A stretch of DNA of 16,168 nt from Bacteroidales bacterium. Its GTDB lineage: Bacteria > Bacteroidota > Bacteroidia > Bacteroidales > UBA1556. Both the position numbers and the translations under genes were made by a program. Shown here piece after piece: positions 1 to 7,987 of the stretch (position 1 is its first letter; each line of letters starts with the position of its first letter). Below the pieces are notes generated by a model, which searched no databases, was not told where the DNA came from, and saw nothing but the letters and a program-made list of their open reading frames with translations. The stretch lies in the NCBI GenBank assembly GCA_023145955.1, contig JAGLDA010000171.1, positions 1-16,168 of the forward strand. Direction: 5' to 3'.

Positions 1-31
1 TAGACTGCATACTATAGACTGAAAACTGTAT
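1..31. repeat. Heptamer array with ACTG/ACTA core, window edge
   Basis: From base 4 the sequence falls into four consecutive 7-base units: ACTGCAT (4-10), ACTATAG (11-17), ACTGAAA (18-24) and ACTGTAT (25-31). The first four bases are almost fixed (ACTG, once ACTA) and the last three vary. The array runs into the stop codon of the nucleotidase gene and probably continues left of the window. Function is unknown. Confidence 0.5.
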
Positions 32-723
32 TAAAGTATTTGAAGAATATCTAAAAGTTTTCCTACCGTATAAGTAGGTTTAAATCCTGCATAGGTATTA
101 TCAAAATTTACCCATATTTGATCCATTTCGATTTCTGCAGCACCAATAATATCCGCTTTTAAGTCGTCACCAATCATTATACTCTCCTCCACTATGGCAC
201 CTGCTTTCTCCATTGCAAATTTAAAAATTTCGGGATGAGGTTTTTTCCAATCAGTTTCTTCACTAATAATAACTTCTTCAAAATATTTTTCTAAACCACT
301 TTGTTCTAGCTTAATATATTGCACTTCCGCAAAACCATTAGTAATTAAATGAAGCTTATATTTACTACTCAAACTTTCTAATAACGGTATTGCGCCCGCA
401 AAAAGACGCTTTTTAAATGGACTTTCTTTTACATAATACTCCCCCATTTCTTTTGCCATAGATAAATCATCTACATCAAATAATTGCATTGTTTTATAAA
501 AACGTTGCGTGCTTAAAAAACCCTTACTAATCTCTCCAACTCTATATTGAGCCCATAACGAATGGTTTACCTCTCTATAGTTATCTATAAACTCTTGAGA
601 ATCAATGCAAGCTAATGTGGTAATATCGAATTTATTATACATATCCAATAATACCTCTTCAGAATTAGCATCAAAATCCCATAAAGTACGATCTAAGTCG
701 AAAAAAATATGCTTATATTTCAT
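31..723 (-). CDS. yjjG: YjjG-family HAD pyrimidine nucleotidase
   Basis: This is a haloacid dehalogenase-superfamily phosphatase of about 230 residues, the usual length for YjjG-type 5'-nucleotidases. These remove phosphate from non-canonical pyrimidine nucleotides in the cytoplasm and so help clean the nucleotide pool. Visible motifs: the nucleophile motif FFDLDRT with Asp9 and Asp11, motif II ITNG around residue 128, the motif III lysine in KKPHPEIF near residue 160, and motif IV IGDD with Asp186 and Asp187. A helical cap lies between motifs I and II. The start is set at the ATG at 721-723. A longer reading frame exists but begins with TTG and overlaps a good -7 promoter box. An ATG two codons upstream (727-729) is a possible alternative. 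The family call is solid; the exact substrate is inferred from the family. Confidence 0.88.
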   Translation of the reverse strand: MKYKHIFFDLDRTLWDFDANSEEVLLDMYNKFDITTLACIDSQEFIDNYREVNHSLWAQYRVGEISKGFLSTQRFYKTMQLFDVDDLSMAKEMGEYYVKESPFKKRLFAGAIPLLESLSSKYKLHLITNGFAEVQYIKLEQSGLEKYFEEVIISEETDWKKPHPEIFKFAMEKAGAIVEESIMIGDDLKADIIGAAEIEMDQIWVNFDNTYAGFKPTYTVGKLLDILQIL

Positions 724-762
724 AATCATTACTCTTATATATTTTGCAAAATTAGATATAAA

Positions 763-790
763 CAAAGATATTTGAAAACGTAATTTGCAA
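763..790 (-). promoter_or_regulatory. Bacteroidota-type promoter for yjjG
   Basis: On the minus strand, TTG (788-790), 17 bases and TATCTTTG (763-770) match the TTG / TAnnTTTG promoter form known for Bacteroidota. The -7 box lies about 40 bases before the chosen ATG. A second TAnnTTTG match (TAATTTTG, 747-754) lies closer to the gene. Confidence 0.5.
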
Positions 791-859
791 TATATTCTAT
801 TGTGATATTACGGTAGTATTATTTGAGATTTACGAAATGAGAAACATTTAATATTAAAC

Positions 860-867
860 TACCTTTG
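860..867 (+). promoter_or_regulatory. -7 promoter box before the EamA gene
   Basis: TACCTTTG fits the Bacteroidota -7 consensus TAnnTTTG and lies 23 bases before the ATG at 891. I see no clear TTG -33 element at the expected distance, so this is a half-supported promoter. Confidence 0.4.
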
Positions 868-890
868 CCGGCAGAATATATAAACTATTA

Positions 891-1799
891 ATGAGCGAAA
901 GACTAAAAGCACATATTGCATTATTTATCTCAGCAGTACTATTTGCTATAAATTATTGGGTATCGGATAGCCTAACCGACCACATAGATACCATTCCCTT
1001 GGTGTTTTTTAGAACTATTGGTGCTACATTACTATTTGGAATTCTGTACTTTTTAGAAAAAGGAAGAAAAGCTCCAAACATTAAAGATATTTGCCTTTTT
1101 GCTATTGCAGCAATTTTTGGAATACTTATTAATCAGATTTTATTCTTTTCTGGTTTGCACTATACTACTGCCATAGATGCTTCTACTATCCATGTAAGCA
1201 ACCCTATTATTGTAATGACTTTAAGTGCTGTTTTCTTAAAAATAAAACTTACCAATAACAAGCTCTTTGGTGTAATATTAGGGGCAATTGGCGCCTTAGT
1301 ACTAATTCTTTATCAGCGCGATTATAATAGTGACTTAAGTAGTGTAAGGGGTAATATAATGATTTTTGGAAACACCTTTGCTTATGCTATTTTTCTAATA
1401 ATGCTTAAGCCATTGCTAAAAAAATATTCTCCAATTACGGCAATGTTTTGGTTGCATATTATTGCTAGTGCATTCCTTATCCCTGCAAGTATTACCACCC
1501 TTATTCAGTTTAATTGGGTAGAGGTGTTTCAAGAGTATTGGTTTTCAATTTTCTATATCGTTTTTATGTTAACTTTTGTAGCCTACTTGCTAAATATGTA
1601 CGGACTAAAAAGGCTCAGCCCTACTGCAGTAAGTTTTTATATTTATTTGCAACCTGTATTTGCATACATAATTGCAATAATTATTGGAGAACAATTACCT
1701 TCTTTTGTTAAAATAATTGCGACTTTAGTAGTAATTTCAGGAGTTGTAATGGTAAATATCGATAAATTTAGAGATAAGAAAATAGTAAAAACAAAATAA
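891..1799 (+). CDS. EamA/DMT-superfamily transporter
   Basis: A 302-residue integral membrane protein of the drug/metabolite transporter superfamily, with the two tandem EamA repeats typical of the family (roughly residues 8-140 and 153-290) and about ten predicted membrane helices. The first repeat has the usual conserved early-helix segment, FFRTIGATLLF, near residue 40. The second ends with a helix containing IGEQLPSFVKIIATLVVISG. The C-terminus is short and lysine-rich, as expected for a cytoplasmic tail. Family members export or import small metabolites such as amino acids or nucleosides across the inner membrane; no substrate can be read from the sequence. It is divergent from the nucleotidase gene and 65 bases upstream of the mutase gene, which has its own -7 box, so an operon with the mutase is possible but not required. 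Confidence 0.88.
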   Translation: MSERLKAHIALFISAVLFAINYWVSDSLTDHIDTIPLVFFRTIGATLLFGILYFLEKGRKAPNIKDICLFAIAAIFGILINQILFFSGLHYTTAIDASTIHVSNPIIVMTLSAVFLKIKLTNNKLFGVILGAIGALVLILYQRDYNSDLSSVRGNIMIFGNTFAYAIFLIMLKPLLKKYSPITAMFWLHIIASAFLIPASITTLIQFNWVEVFQEYWFSIFYIVFMLTFVAYLLNMYGLKRLSPTAVSFYIYLQPVFAYIIAIIIGEQLPSFVKIIATLVVISGVVMVNIDKFRDKKIVKTK

Positions 1800-1828
1800 T
1801 GGAATAGAAAAAGTTTTTAAAAAATACT

Positions 1829-1836
1829 TACTTTTG
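1829..1836 (+). promoter_or_regulatory. -7 promoter box before the mutase gene
   Basis: TACTTTTG matches TAnnTTTG and lies 28 bases before the ATG at 1865, in the 65-base gap after the transporter gene. A -33 element is not clear. Confidence 0.4.
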
Positions 1837-1864
1837 CTTACCAATTTTAAAAAAATATAATAAT

Positions 1865-3211
1865 ATGAACGCTTTTCATGCATACGATATACGAGGGATT
1901 TATAATCAAGATTTTGATAAAAATGATGTCTATAAGGTTGGGTTCTTTCTGCCAAAATTATTAAAAACTGATAAAGTATTAATTGGACGAGACGTGAGAA
2001 TAAGCTCCCCTGAAGTATATGAGTATTTATGCAAAGGTATTTGCGATGCTGGTGCCGATGTGTATGATGCTGGCCTATGTACCACTCCTATGGTATATTG
2101 GTTTACTGCTAAGTTTGGCTTTGATGCCTCAGTTATGATTACCGCTTCGCATAATGGCAAAGAGTATAACGGTCTTAAGATTTCAAGGACAGGTGCTAAG
2201 CCCGTTGGATATGAAACAGGACTTGGCGAGCTAGAAAAGATGATGCAAGGAGAGATTGTTGTAAATACTATTACCGGAAAAGTTATCAATTTTGATAAAA
2301 CTACAGAATATATAAGATTTCAGAAAAACTATGTCCCTAAAGATTTTTCTAATTTGAATATTAGTATTGATTGTTCAAATGGAATGGCTGGCTTAATTAT
2401 TAGGGATATAATTGGCGATAATCATAATTATATTTATGACACTTTAGATGGAAGTTTTCCAAACCATGAAGCAAATCCTTTAGTACAGAAAAATACTGTT
2501 GATATTAGAAAAGCTGTAGTAAAGAATAAAAGTGATATTGGTATTATTTTCGATGGCGATGCTGATAGAGTTATGTTCATCGACGAAAAAGGGGAGTTTA
2601 TTTCTCCAGATTTACTGATTGCTGCAATGGGGCATTATTTTATCAAAAAAGATACTCCTAGAACTAAAGTTTTGCAAGACATTAGGAGCTCAAAGGCCGT
2701 TGGAGAATATCTTGCTAAGCTTGGATTAGTGGAAATGTATACTTGGAAAGTTGGAAGAGCTTTTGCTTCGCTAAAACTTGATGAGATTGGAGCATTATAT
2801 GGAGGTGAATTAGCAGGACACTATTATTTTGAGGATTTTTATCATTCAGATTCGGCAATGATGGCAATGTCTATTATTCTTGATGTGGTGATAGAAATGA
2901 AAAAGCAAGGAATTAGTGTTTCTCAACTTATTTCTAATATTAAAGCCTACTCCAATTCGGGTGAAATAAATTATAAAATTGATGATAAAAGTGGTGCTAT
3001 GGAAATGGTTAAATCACATTTTGAAACTACTGAAAATATAAGTAAACTTATGGATTTTGATGGTTATAGATTAGAATTTGAAGACTGGTGGTTCAATATC
3101 CGCCCGTCTAATACAGAACCATATTTACGCCTAATAGTAGAAGCCAAAGAGCAACCTATGCTTGATGAGAAATTGAAAATTATTGATGAAATTATTAGAA
3201 GTAAAATGTAA
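1865..3211 (+). CDS. manB: Phosphomannomutase/phosphoglucomutase
   Basis: A 448-residue alpha-D-phosphohexomutase, normal length for the bacterial PMM/PGM family. It interconverts hexose-6-phosphate and hexose-1-phosphate (mannose and/or glucose), supplying precursors for GDP-mannose or UDP-glucose. All four active-site signatures are present in order: the phosphoserine loop TASHN with Ser95, the metal-binding loop DGDADR at 230-235, the sugar-specificity loop GELAGH at 314-319, and the phosphate-binding loop RPSNTEP at 413-419. The N-terminal AYDIRGIYN is also typical. The sugar loop has Ala where many relatives have Ser (GEXSGH). Mannose versus glucose preference cannot be decided from sequence, so the symbol is a family label. 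The gene ends 35 bases before a strong hairpin that separates it from the convergent dUTPase gene. Confidence 0.9.
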   Translation: MNAFHAYDIRGIYNQDFDKNDVYKVGFFLPKLLKTDKVLIGRDVRISSPEVYEYLCKGICDAGADVYDAGLCTTPMVYWFTAKFGFDASVMITASHNGKEYNGLKISRTGAKPVGYETGLGELEKMMQGEIVVNTITGKVINFDKTTEYIRFQKNYVPKDFSNLNISIDCSNGMAGLIIRDIIGDNHNYIYDTLDGSFPNHEANPLVQKNTVDIRKAVVKNKSDIGIIFDGDADRVMFIDEKGEFISPDLLIAAMGHYFIKKDTPRTKVLQDIRSSKAVGEYLAKLGLVEMYTWKVGRAFASLKLDEIGALYGGELAGHYYFEDFYHSDSAMMAMSIILDVVIEMKKQGISVSQLISNIKAYSNSGEINYKIDDKSGAMEMVKSHFETTENISKLMDFDGYRLEFEDWWFNIRPSNTEPYLRLIVEAKEQPMLDEKLKIIDEIIRSKM

Positions 3212-3245
3212 AATTCTGATTCTATACTTAAGTGGTTAATATAAA

Positions 3246-3278
3246 TGTTTGTTGTTCCGTATTCAAGAACAACAAACA
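3246..3278. terminator. Bidirectional hairpin between mutase and dUTPase
   Basis: TGTTTGTTGTTC (3246-3257) and GAACAACAAACA (3267-3278) form a perfect 12-bp stem with a 9-base loop. On the plus strand it is followed by ATTTT, and on the minus strand by a T-rich stretch (ATTTATATT). It therefore suits termination from both sides of this convergent junction. The stem is weak in GC for a classical intrinsic terminator. Confidence 0.6.
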
Positions 3279-3283
3279 ATTTT

Positions 3284-3299
3284 CAACAACAAACAATAA
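3284..3299. repeat. Extra half-site of the hairpin repeat
   Basis: CAACAACAAACAATAA repeats the right arm of the neighbouring hairpin 17 bases further on. AACAACAAACAAT occurs at both 3268-3280 and 3285-3297. Fifteen bases (3285-3299) are the exact reverse complement of 8931-8945 in the second hairpin. It could pair with the left arm at 3246-3256 as an alternative fold. Confidence 0.5.
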
Positions 3300-3305
3300 A
3301 TAAAT

Positions 3306-3737
3306 TTAAACCCCCGTGCTTCCAAAACCACCAGCACCTCGGTCCGTTTCAGATAAATCCTGTACAAGATTCCATTCTGCTTGTTCGTGAGCGGCAATTA
3401 CCATTTGGGCAATACGCTCACCATGTTTTACCACAAAAGATTCATTTGAAAGATTAATCAAAATAATCATAATCTCTCCTCTATAGTCAGCATCAATAGT
3501 ACCTGGAGTATTAAGAACAGTAACACCTTTTTTGATGGCCAAGCCACTCCTTGGGCGTACCTGAGCTTCAAAGCCAACAGGTATTTCCATAAATAAACCT
3601 GTCGGGATTATTGTTCTTTCCATAGGTTTCATTATTACGTCATTTACCAAATTTGCACGTAAATCAATTCCTGCACTAGCCTTTGTGCCATACTGAGGAA
3701 GTTCATTTGTCGATTTGTTTACTATTCTTATATTCAT
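3306..3737 (-). CDS. dut: dUTP diphosphatase (dUTPase)
   Basis: A 143-residue trimeric-type dUTPase that hydrolyses dUTP to dUMP and pyrophosphate. It keeps uracil out of DNA and supplies dUMP for thymidylate synthesis. All five family motifs are visible in order: AGIDLRA (22-28), PRSGLA (62-67), GTIDADYRGEI (79-89) with the catalytic Asp and the uracil-site Tyr, GERIAQMVI (106-114), and the C-terminal glycine-rich arm RGAGGFGSTG (133-142), which closes over the triphosphate. Length and motif spacing are those of a complete bacterial enzyme. The ATG at 3735-3737 is preceded by a near-consensus promoter. The gene is convergent with the mutase gene and divergent from the FBPase gene. Confidence 0.97.
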   Translation of the reverse strand: MNIRIVNKSTNELPQYGTKASAGIDLRANLVNDVIMKPMERTIIPTGLFMEIPVGFEAQVRPRSGLAIKKGVTVLNTPGTIDADYRGEIMIILINLSNESFVVKHGERIAQMVIAAHEQAEWNLVQDLSETDRGAGGFGSTGV

Positions 3738-3765
3738 GGCTATTTCTGTTTTTAGTTTGAAATAG

Positions 3766-3796
3766 CAAATATATAAATTTTAGATTGCCAAACAAC
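3766..3796 (-). promoter_or_regulatory. Bacteroidota-type promoter for dut
   Basis: On the minus strand, TTG (3793-3795) is followed by 19 bases and then TATATTTG (3766-3773). This matches both the boxes and the spacing of the Bacteroidota housekeeping promoter. The -7 box is about 28 bases before the dut ATG. It is the best promoter match in the window. Confidence 0.6.
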
Positions 3797-3842
3797 AATA
3801 AGACAATTGTTTAATAATAACTTATAATTGCCATTTTATCAT

Positions 3843-3850
3843 TAAATTTG
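3843..3850 (+). promoter_or_regulatory. -7 promoter box before the FBPase gene
   Basis: TAAATTTG matches TAnnTTTG and lies 70 bases before the ATG at 3921, in the 183-base divergent gap with dut. No TTG sits at the ideal upstream distance. If used, the transcript would have a leader of about 60 bases; I see no riboswitch-like structure there. Confidence 0.35.
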
Positions 3851-3920
3851 CCAACAGATTAATAATTGCTTTTTTCATTTTTATGCAATAAAGAAGAAGC
3901 ATTTTACATTAAATACTAAT

Positions 3921-5867
3921 ATGACTAGTGAACGAATTAAGTATCTAAAACTATTATCAAAGCAGTTTCCTAGTGTTACTGCTGTAAATACGGAGATAAT
4001 AAACCTTCAAGCAATACTGAACTTACCGAAAGCTACTGAGCATTTTATTTCAGATATTCATGGTGAGTATGAAACTTTTAAGCATGTATTAAGTAATGGC
4101 TCAGGAGTAATTAGGGGTCGAATTGACGATATTTTTTCCAATAGGTTAGAATATCAAGAGCGTCAATTTCTTGCTGCACTTATATACTATCCACGAGAGA
4201 GGCTTAAGCATGTAAAGCAATCTGAGGCTAATATTGACGAATGGTTCAAAAAGAACCTTAGGTATATTATAGAAATTGCTCGTAGTTTTGCCGCAAAATA
4301 TTCAAGATCTAAAGTTAGGAAAACACTACCGAATAACTTTAGATATATTACAGATGAGCTTCTTAATGTTAATGAAAATCTTATGGATAAGGAGGCTTAT
4401 TTTCAAGCCATTATCCAAACAATTATTGACCTAGATAGTGCTGACGATTTTATTGTTACAATTAGTAATTTTATCCATGATTTGGCAATAGATCACCTTC
4501 ATATTGTTGGCGATATTTTTGACAGAGGGCCTTCTGCAGACAAAGTGATGGATGAACTCCTAGAGCATAAATCTATTGATATACAATGGGGTAATCACGA
4601 TATGGTATGGATGGGTGCCGCCTCGGGTTCATTGGCGTATATTGCCATTGTACTTCGTATTAGTGCACGATATGGAAACCTACATACCATTGAAAATTCT
4701 TATGGCATAAATATTCGTCCCTTAAGCGAATTTGCTTCCGATATATACAGCTCTTACTCTGAGGAGTTTATAATAAAAGCTGGAAAAGAAAACCTGAATA
4801 AAAAACAGATTGATAGATTAAATATAGTTCATAAGGCAATTAGTATAATTCAGTTTAAGCTCGAAGGACAAATAATAAGTCGCAATCCAGATTTTGGAAT
4901 GGATGACAGAAAAATTCTTGATAGAATTGATTTTAAAAAAGGTGTGCTATTGCAAGATGGCAAAGAGTATCCTCTAAACGACACTGATTTTCCTACTATT
5001 GATCCCAAGAATCCTTTTGAACTTACTGAGGCCGAAGAGGAAGTAATGAATAATTTAAGAAAAGGTTTTTTAAAGAGTGAAAAACTTCAAAAGCATATAA
5101 AATTTCTTTTTGCCAAAGGCTCTATGTATCTTAAATACAATGGACTATTATTATTCCATGGAGCAATCCCATTAGATAATAATGGGAAGCTTAAAGAGGT
5201 AAAATTTGGGAAAACCACTAATAAAGGAATGGAATTATTAGACTTTTTTGACATAAGTGCCCGAACAGCTTTTTTTAGTAAAAGGAATAAAAAAACTAAC
5301 TCCAATGATTTGGATATCATGTGGTATTTGTGGTGCGGTCCAGACTCACCACTTTTTGGAAAGAAAAAAATGGCCACTTTTGAGAGATATTTTATTGATA
5401 ATAAAGAACTTCATAAGGAACAGAATAATGCCTACTTCGATTTTCGTGATGATGTTGAAGTAATAAAAATGATTTTACGAGATTTTGATCTTAACCCTGA
5501 AAAAAGCCATATTGTAAATGGCCATGTTCCTGTGAAAGTAAAAAAAGGAGAGAGCCCAATTAAAGCTAAAGGTAAAGTTATAGTAATAGATGGAGGTATG
5601 TCAAAAGCGTATCAATCGGTTACTGGATTAGCAGGATATACTCTTATTTACAATAGCTATGGACTTGTGATTGTAGCACATCAAAAATTTTCCTCAAAGC
5701 GCAAAGCAATTGAGGAAGGAATGGACATGATTTCTGAAGCTACATATCTAGAGAAAGTGCCTAAACGAAAGCGTGTTTCTGACACTGATATTGGAAGCGA
5801 TATAATGATGGAAATACAAGACCTAAAAGAGCTACGTAAGGCTTATAATATTGGGTTAGTAAAATAG
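3921..5867 (+). CDS. fbp: Class III fructose-1,6-bisphosphatase
   Basis: A 648-residue enzyme of the FBPase class III family (FBPase_2), first known from Firmicutes and common in Bacteroidota. It hydrolyses fructose-1,6-bisphosphate to fructose-6-phosphate, the committed step of gluconeogenesis. It belongs to the calcineurin-like metallophosphatases, and the metal-binding motifs are plain: DIHGEYE at 45-51, GDIFDRGP at 197-204, WGNHD at 223-227, and the late histidine motif GHVPVK with His535, followed by VIDGG near 555. The long insert between the GNHD and GHVPVK motifs is normal for class III and accounts for the length, about twice that of class I enzymes. The start MTSERIKYLKLLSKQFP is typical. 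The radical SAM gene follows after 52 bases without a visible promoter, so the two are probably co-transcribed, though no functional link is obvious. Confidence 0.95.
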   Translation: MTSERIKYLKLLSKQFPSVTAVNTEIINLQAILNLPKATEHFISDIHGEYETFKHVLSNGSGVIRGRIDDIFSNRLEYQERQFLAALIYYPRERLKHVKQSEANIDEWFKKNLRYIIEIARSFAAKYSRSKVRKTLPNNFRYITDELLNVNENLMDKEAYFQAIIQTIIDLDSADDFIVTISNFIHDLAIDHLHIVGDIFDRGPSADKVMDELLEHKSIDIQWGNHDMVWMGAASGSLAYIAIVLRISARYGNLHTIENSYGINIRPLSEFASDIYSSYSEEFIIKAGKENLNKKQIDRLNIVHKAISIIQFKLEGQIISRNPDFGMDDRKILDRIDFKKGVLLQDGKEYPLNDTDFPTIDPKNPFELTEAEEEVMNNLRKGFLKSEKLQKHIKFLFAKGSMYLKYNGLLLFHGAIPLDNNGKLKEVKFGKTTNKGMELLDFFDISARTAFFSKRNKKTNSNDLDIMWYLWCGPDSPLFGKKKMATFERYFIDNKELHKEQNNAYFDFRDDVEVIKMILRDFDLNPEKSHIVNGHVPVKVKKGESPIKAKGKVIVIDGGMSKAYQSVTGLAGYTLIYNSYGLVIVAHQKFSSKRKAIEEGMDMISEATYLEKVPKRKRVSDTDIGSDIMMEIQDLKELRKAYNIGLVK

Positions 5868-5919
5868 TATACTACACTGTTTTACATATAATTATGAACA
5901 AATTAGCAATAAATAATAC

Positions 5920-7878
5920 ATGACAAATTTTCCCATAGAAGCATGGTTGCCTACCACGGTAAAAGAGGCAAAACTTCGTAATTGGAATGACCTGGATGTT
6001 GTATTATTCACTGGCGATTCTTATGTGGATCACCCTTCGTTTGGTGCTGCCGTAATTGGCAGAATAATTGAACGCGAAGGCTTTAAAATAGCTATTGTTG
6101 CCCAACCAAACTGGAGTGATGACCTTCGCGATTTTAAGAAATTTGGTAAGCCTAAATACTTCTTTGCTGTAACGGCAGGCAATATGGATTCCATGGTAAA
6201 TCATTATACTTCAAATAAACGCCTTAGATCTAATGATGCATATACTGCTGGCGAAAAAGCCGGATTTAGACCCGACTATGCCACTGTTGTTTATTGTCAG
6301 AATCTTAAAAAAATATATCCCGATACTCCTGTTGTTATTGGTGGTATAGAGGCCTCATTGCGCAGATTAACTCATTTCGATTATTGGAAAAATAAGCTCT
6401 TACCTTCTATAATAGCTGATTCAAAAGCTGATTTGCTTATTTATGGAATGGCTGAACAGCCAATAATTGAAGTTCTTAATAGACTAAAAAATGGCGATGC
6501 AATCAGTGATATTAAGGATGTAAATCAAACAGTATTTTTTGCTAATAGTGAAGAGCTAAATCTAATACGTAATCAAAGGAATTGTATAGAATTAAATTCT
6601 CATGAGAAATGCCTAAAAGACAAATTACTTTTTGCAGCTAACTTTAAGCATATTGAACGTGAGTCGAATAAGATAAACTCGAAAACATTAGTACAATTTT
6701 ATAAGGGCAAGGCTATAGTTGTGCTCCCTCCTTACCCAACAATGAGCTCTAAGCAAATTGACAAAAGTTTTGACTTGCCATATACTCGCTTACCTCATCC
6801 AAAATATAATAAAAGAGGACGCATTGCGGCCTATGATATGATTAAATTTTCGGTGAATATGCACCGTGGTTGTTTTGGTGGTTGCTCTTTTTGTACCATT
6901 TCTGCCCATCAAGGAAAATTTGTTGCTAGCAGAAGCCCTGAATCTATTCTTAAAGAAGTAGAAGAGCTTACTAAACACCCTGATTTTAAGGGCTATCTTA
7001 GCGATCTGGGTGGTCCATCAGCAAATATGTATAATATGAAAGGCGTGGATTTAGACGAATGCTTCGACTGTAATCGCCCGAGTTGTATTTTTCCAAATAT
7101 ATGCCATAATCTGGATACAAATCATAACGCACTAATTGATGTATATGAGAAAGTAAATGCCAATCCTAAAATAAAGAAGGCTTTTATTGGTAGTGGGATT
7201 AGATATGATTTACTAGTAGATAAATCTCTCTCTAAGGAAGAAAAAGAAAGCGCTGATAAGTATATAGAATTAGTAGCTCATAAGCACGTTAGCGGTAGAT
7301 TAAAAGTAGCCCCCGAGCATACCTCCGACAAGGTTTTGAAAATAATGAGGAAACCTTCTTTTGATCTATTTTATACTTTTAAAAAGAAATTTGAAGAGAA
7401 ATCAAAGAAATTTAATCTTAATCAAGAAGTTGTTCCATATTTTATTTCCTCACATCCAGGAAGTAACGTTGAAGACATGGCTGATTTGGCTGTAAAAACT
7501 AAAGATATGGGGTTCAAACTTGAGCAAGTTCAAGATTTAAATCCTACACCTATGACTGTGGCTGCAGTTATATTTTATTCGGGAGTTCATCCATATACTT
7601 TAAAACCTGTTTTTACTGAGAAAGACCCCCAAGAAAAACTAAAACAAAGGAAATTTTTCTTTTGGTATAAGAAGGAAAATAAGGGATATATCCATAAAGA
7701 ACTAATAAAAATGGGTAAAAAAGAATGGATTCAAGAGCTTGTTGGGCCTGGAGTTCAATATTCAAAACCCCCTCCATCAAAAAAAGGAAAAGTAAAAATA
7801 TCCAAGTCATTTCTAAATAAAATGGAAAAAGAAAAAGACGGAAATAGAAAGGTTCATAAGCGTAAAAAACGCAGGTAA
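5920..7878 (+). CDS. ygiQ: YgiQ-family radical SAM protein
   Basis: A 652-residue protein of the YgiQ family, within the usual size range. The N-terminal region opens with FPIEAWLPTT, followed by DVVLFTGDSYVDHPSFG, a B12-binding-like Rossmann segment seen in this family. The radical SAM core carries the Cys-X3-Cys-X2-Cys cluster motif CFGGCSFC at Cys318, Cys322 and Cys325, which binds the [4Fe-4S] cluster and S-adenosylmethionine. A further cysteine group, CFDCNRPSCIFPNIC, follows about 70 residues later and could bind a second metal site. The last 40 or so residues are lysine/arginine-rich (KKGKVKIS...KRKKRR) and probably disordered. The reaction of YgiQ proteins is not established, so only the family is assigned. 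It lies between the FBPase and the redox fusion gene, probably in the FBPase transcript. Confidence 0.92.
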   Translation: MTNFPIEAWLPTTVKEAKLRNWNDLDVVLFTGDSYVDHPSFGAAVIGRIIEREGFKIAIVAQPNWSDDLRDFKKFGKPKYFFAVTAGNMDSMVNHYTSNKRLRSNDAYTAGEKAGFRPDYATVVYCQNLKKIYPDTPVVIGGIEASLRRLTHFDYWKNKLLPSIIADSKADLLIYGMAEQPIIEVLNRLKNGDAISDIKDVNQTVFFANSEELNLIRNQRNCIELNSHEKCLKDKLLFAANFKHIERESNKINSKTLVQFYKGKAIVVLPPYPTMSSKQIDKSFDLPYTRLPHPKYNKRGRIAAYDMIKFSVNMHRGCFGGCSFCTISAHQGKFVASRSPESILKEVEELTKHPDFKGYLSDLGGPSANMYNMKGVDLDECFDCNRPSCIFPNICHNLDTNHNALIDVYEKVNANPKIKKAFIGSGIRYDLLVDKSLSKEEKESADKYIELVAHKHVSGRLKVAPEHTSDKVLKIMRKPSFDLFYTFKKKFEEKSKKFNLNQEVVPYFISSHPGSNVEDMADLAVKTKDMGFKLEQVQDLNPTPMTVAAVIFYSGVHPYTLKPVFTEKDPQEKLKQRKFFFWYKKENKGYIHKELIKMGKKEWIQELVGPGVQYSKPPPSKKGKVKISKSFLNKMEKEKDGNRKVHKRKKRR

Positions 7879-7929
7879 GCTATAATACTTTCTCCTCATT
7901 TCAGTAATAGTATACATTTATAGTGTCAG

Positions 7930-7960
7930 TTTGTCGTAAATTTAATATGGCATAATTTTT
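7930..7960 (+). promoter_or_regulatory. Candidate promoter for the redox fusion gene
   Basis: TTTG (7930-7933), 19 bases and TAATTTTT (7953-7960) give the expected spacing, with one mismatch in the final base of the TAnnTTTG box. It lies 27 bases before the ATG at 7988, in the 109-base gap after ygiQ. This suggests the redox gene and the GroES-like gene form their own unit. Confidence 0.35.
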
Positions 7961-7987
7961 AAGTGAGATTACCTTATAAAAATACAA

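Noticed and set aside
724..765. Longer N-terminus for the YjjG-family protein starting at 765
   Set aside because: It begins with TTG, adds 14 residues not expected before the FFDLD motif, and overlaps a good promoter -7 box.
5859..5885. Small palindrome around the fbp stop (GTAAAA...TTTTAC with inner TAGTATACTA)
   Set aside because: Short AT-only arms with no T tract; co-transcription of ygiQ is more likely than termination here.
5894..5923. Nine-codon reading frame overlapping the ygiQ start as ATGA
   Set aside because: So short a frame arises easily by chance in AT-rich sequence, and nothing else, such as a regulatory codon run, supports it.
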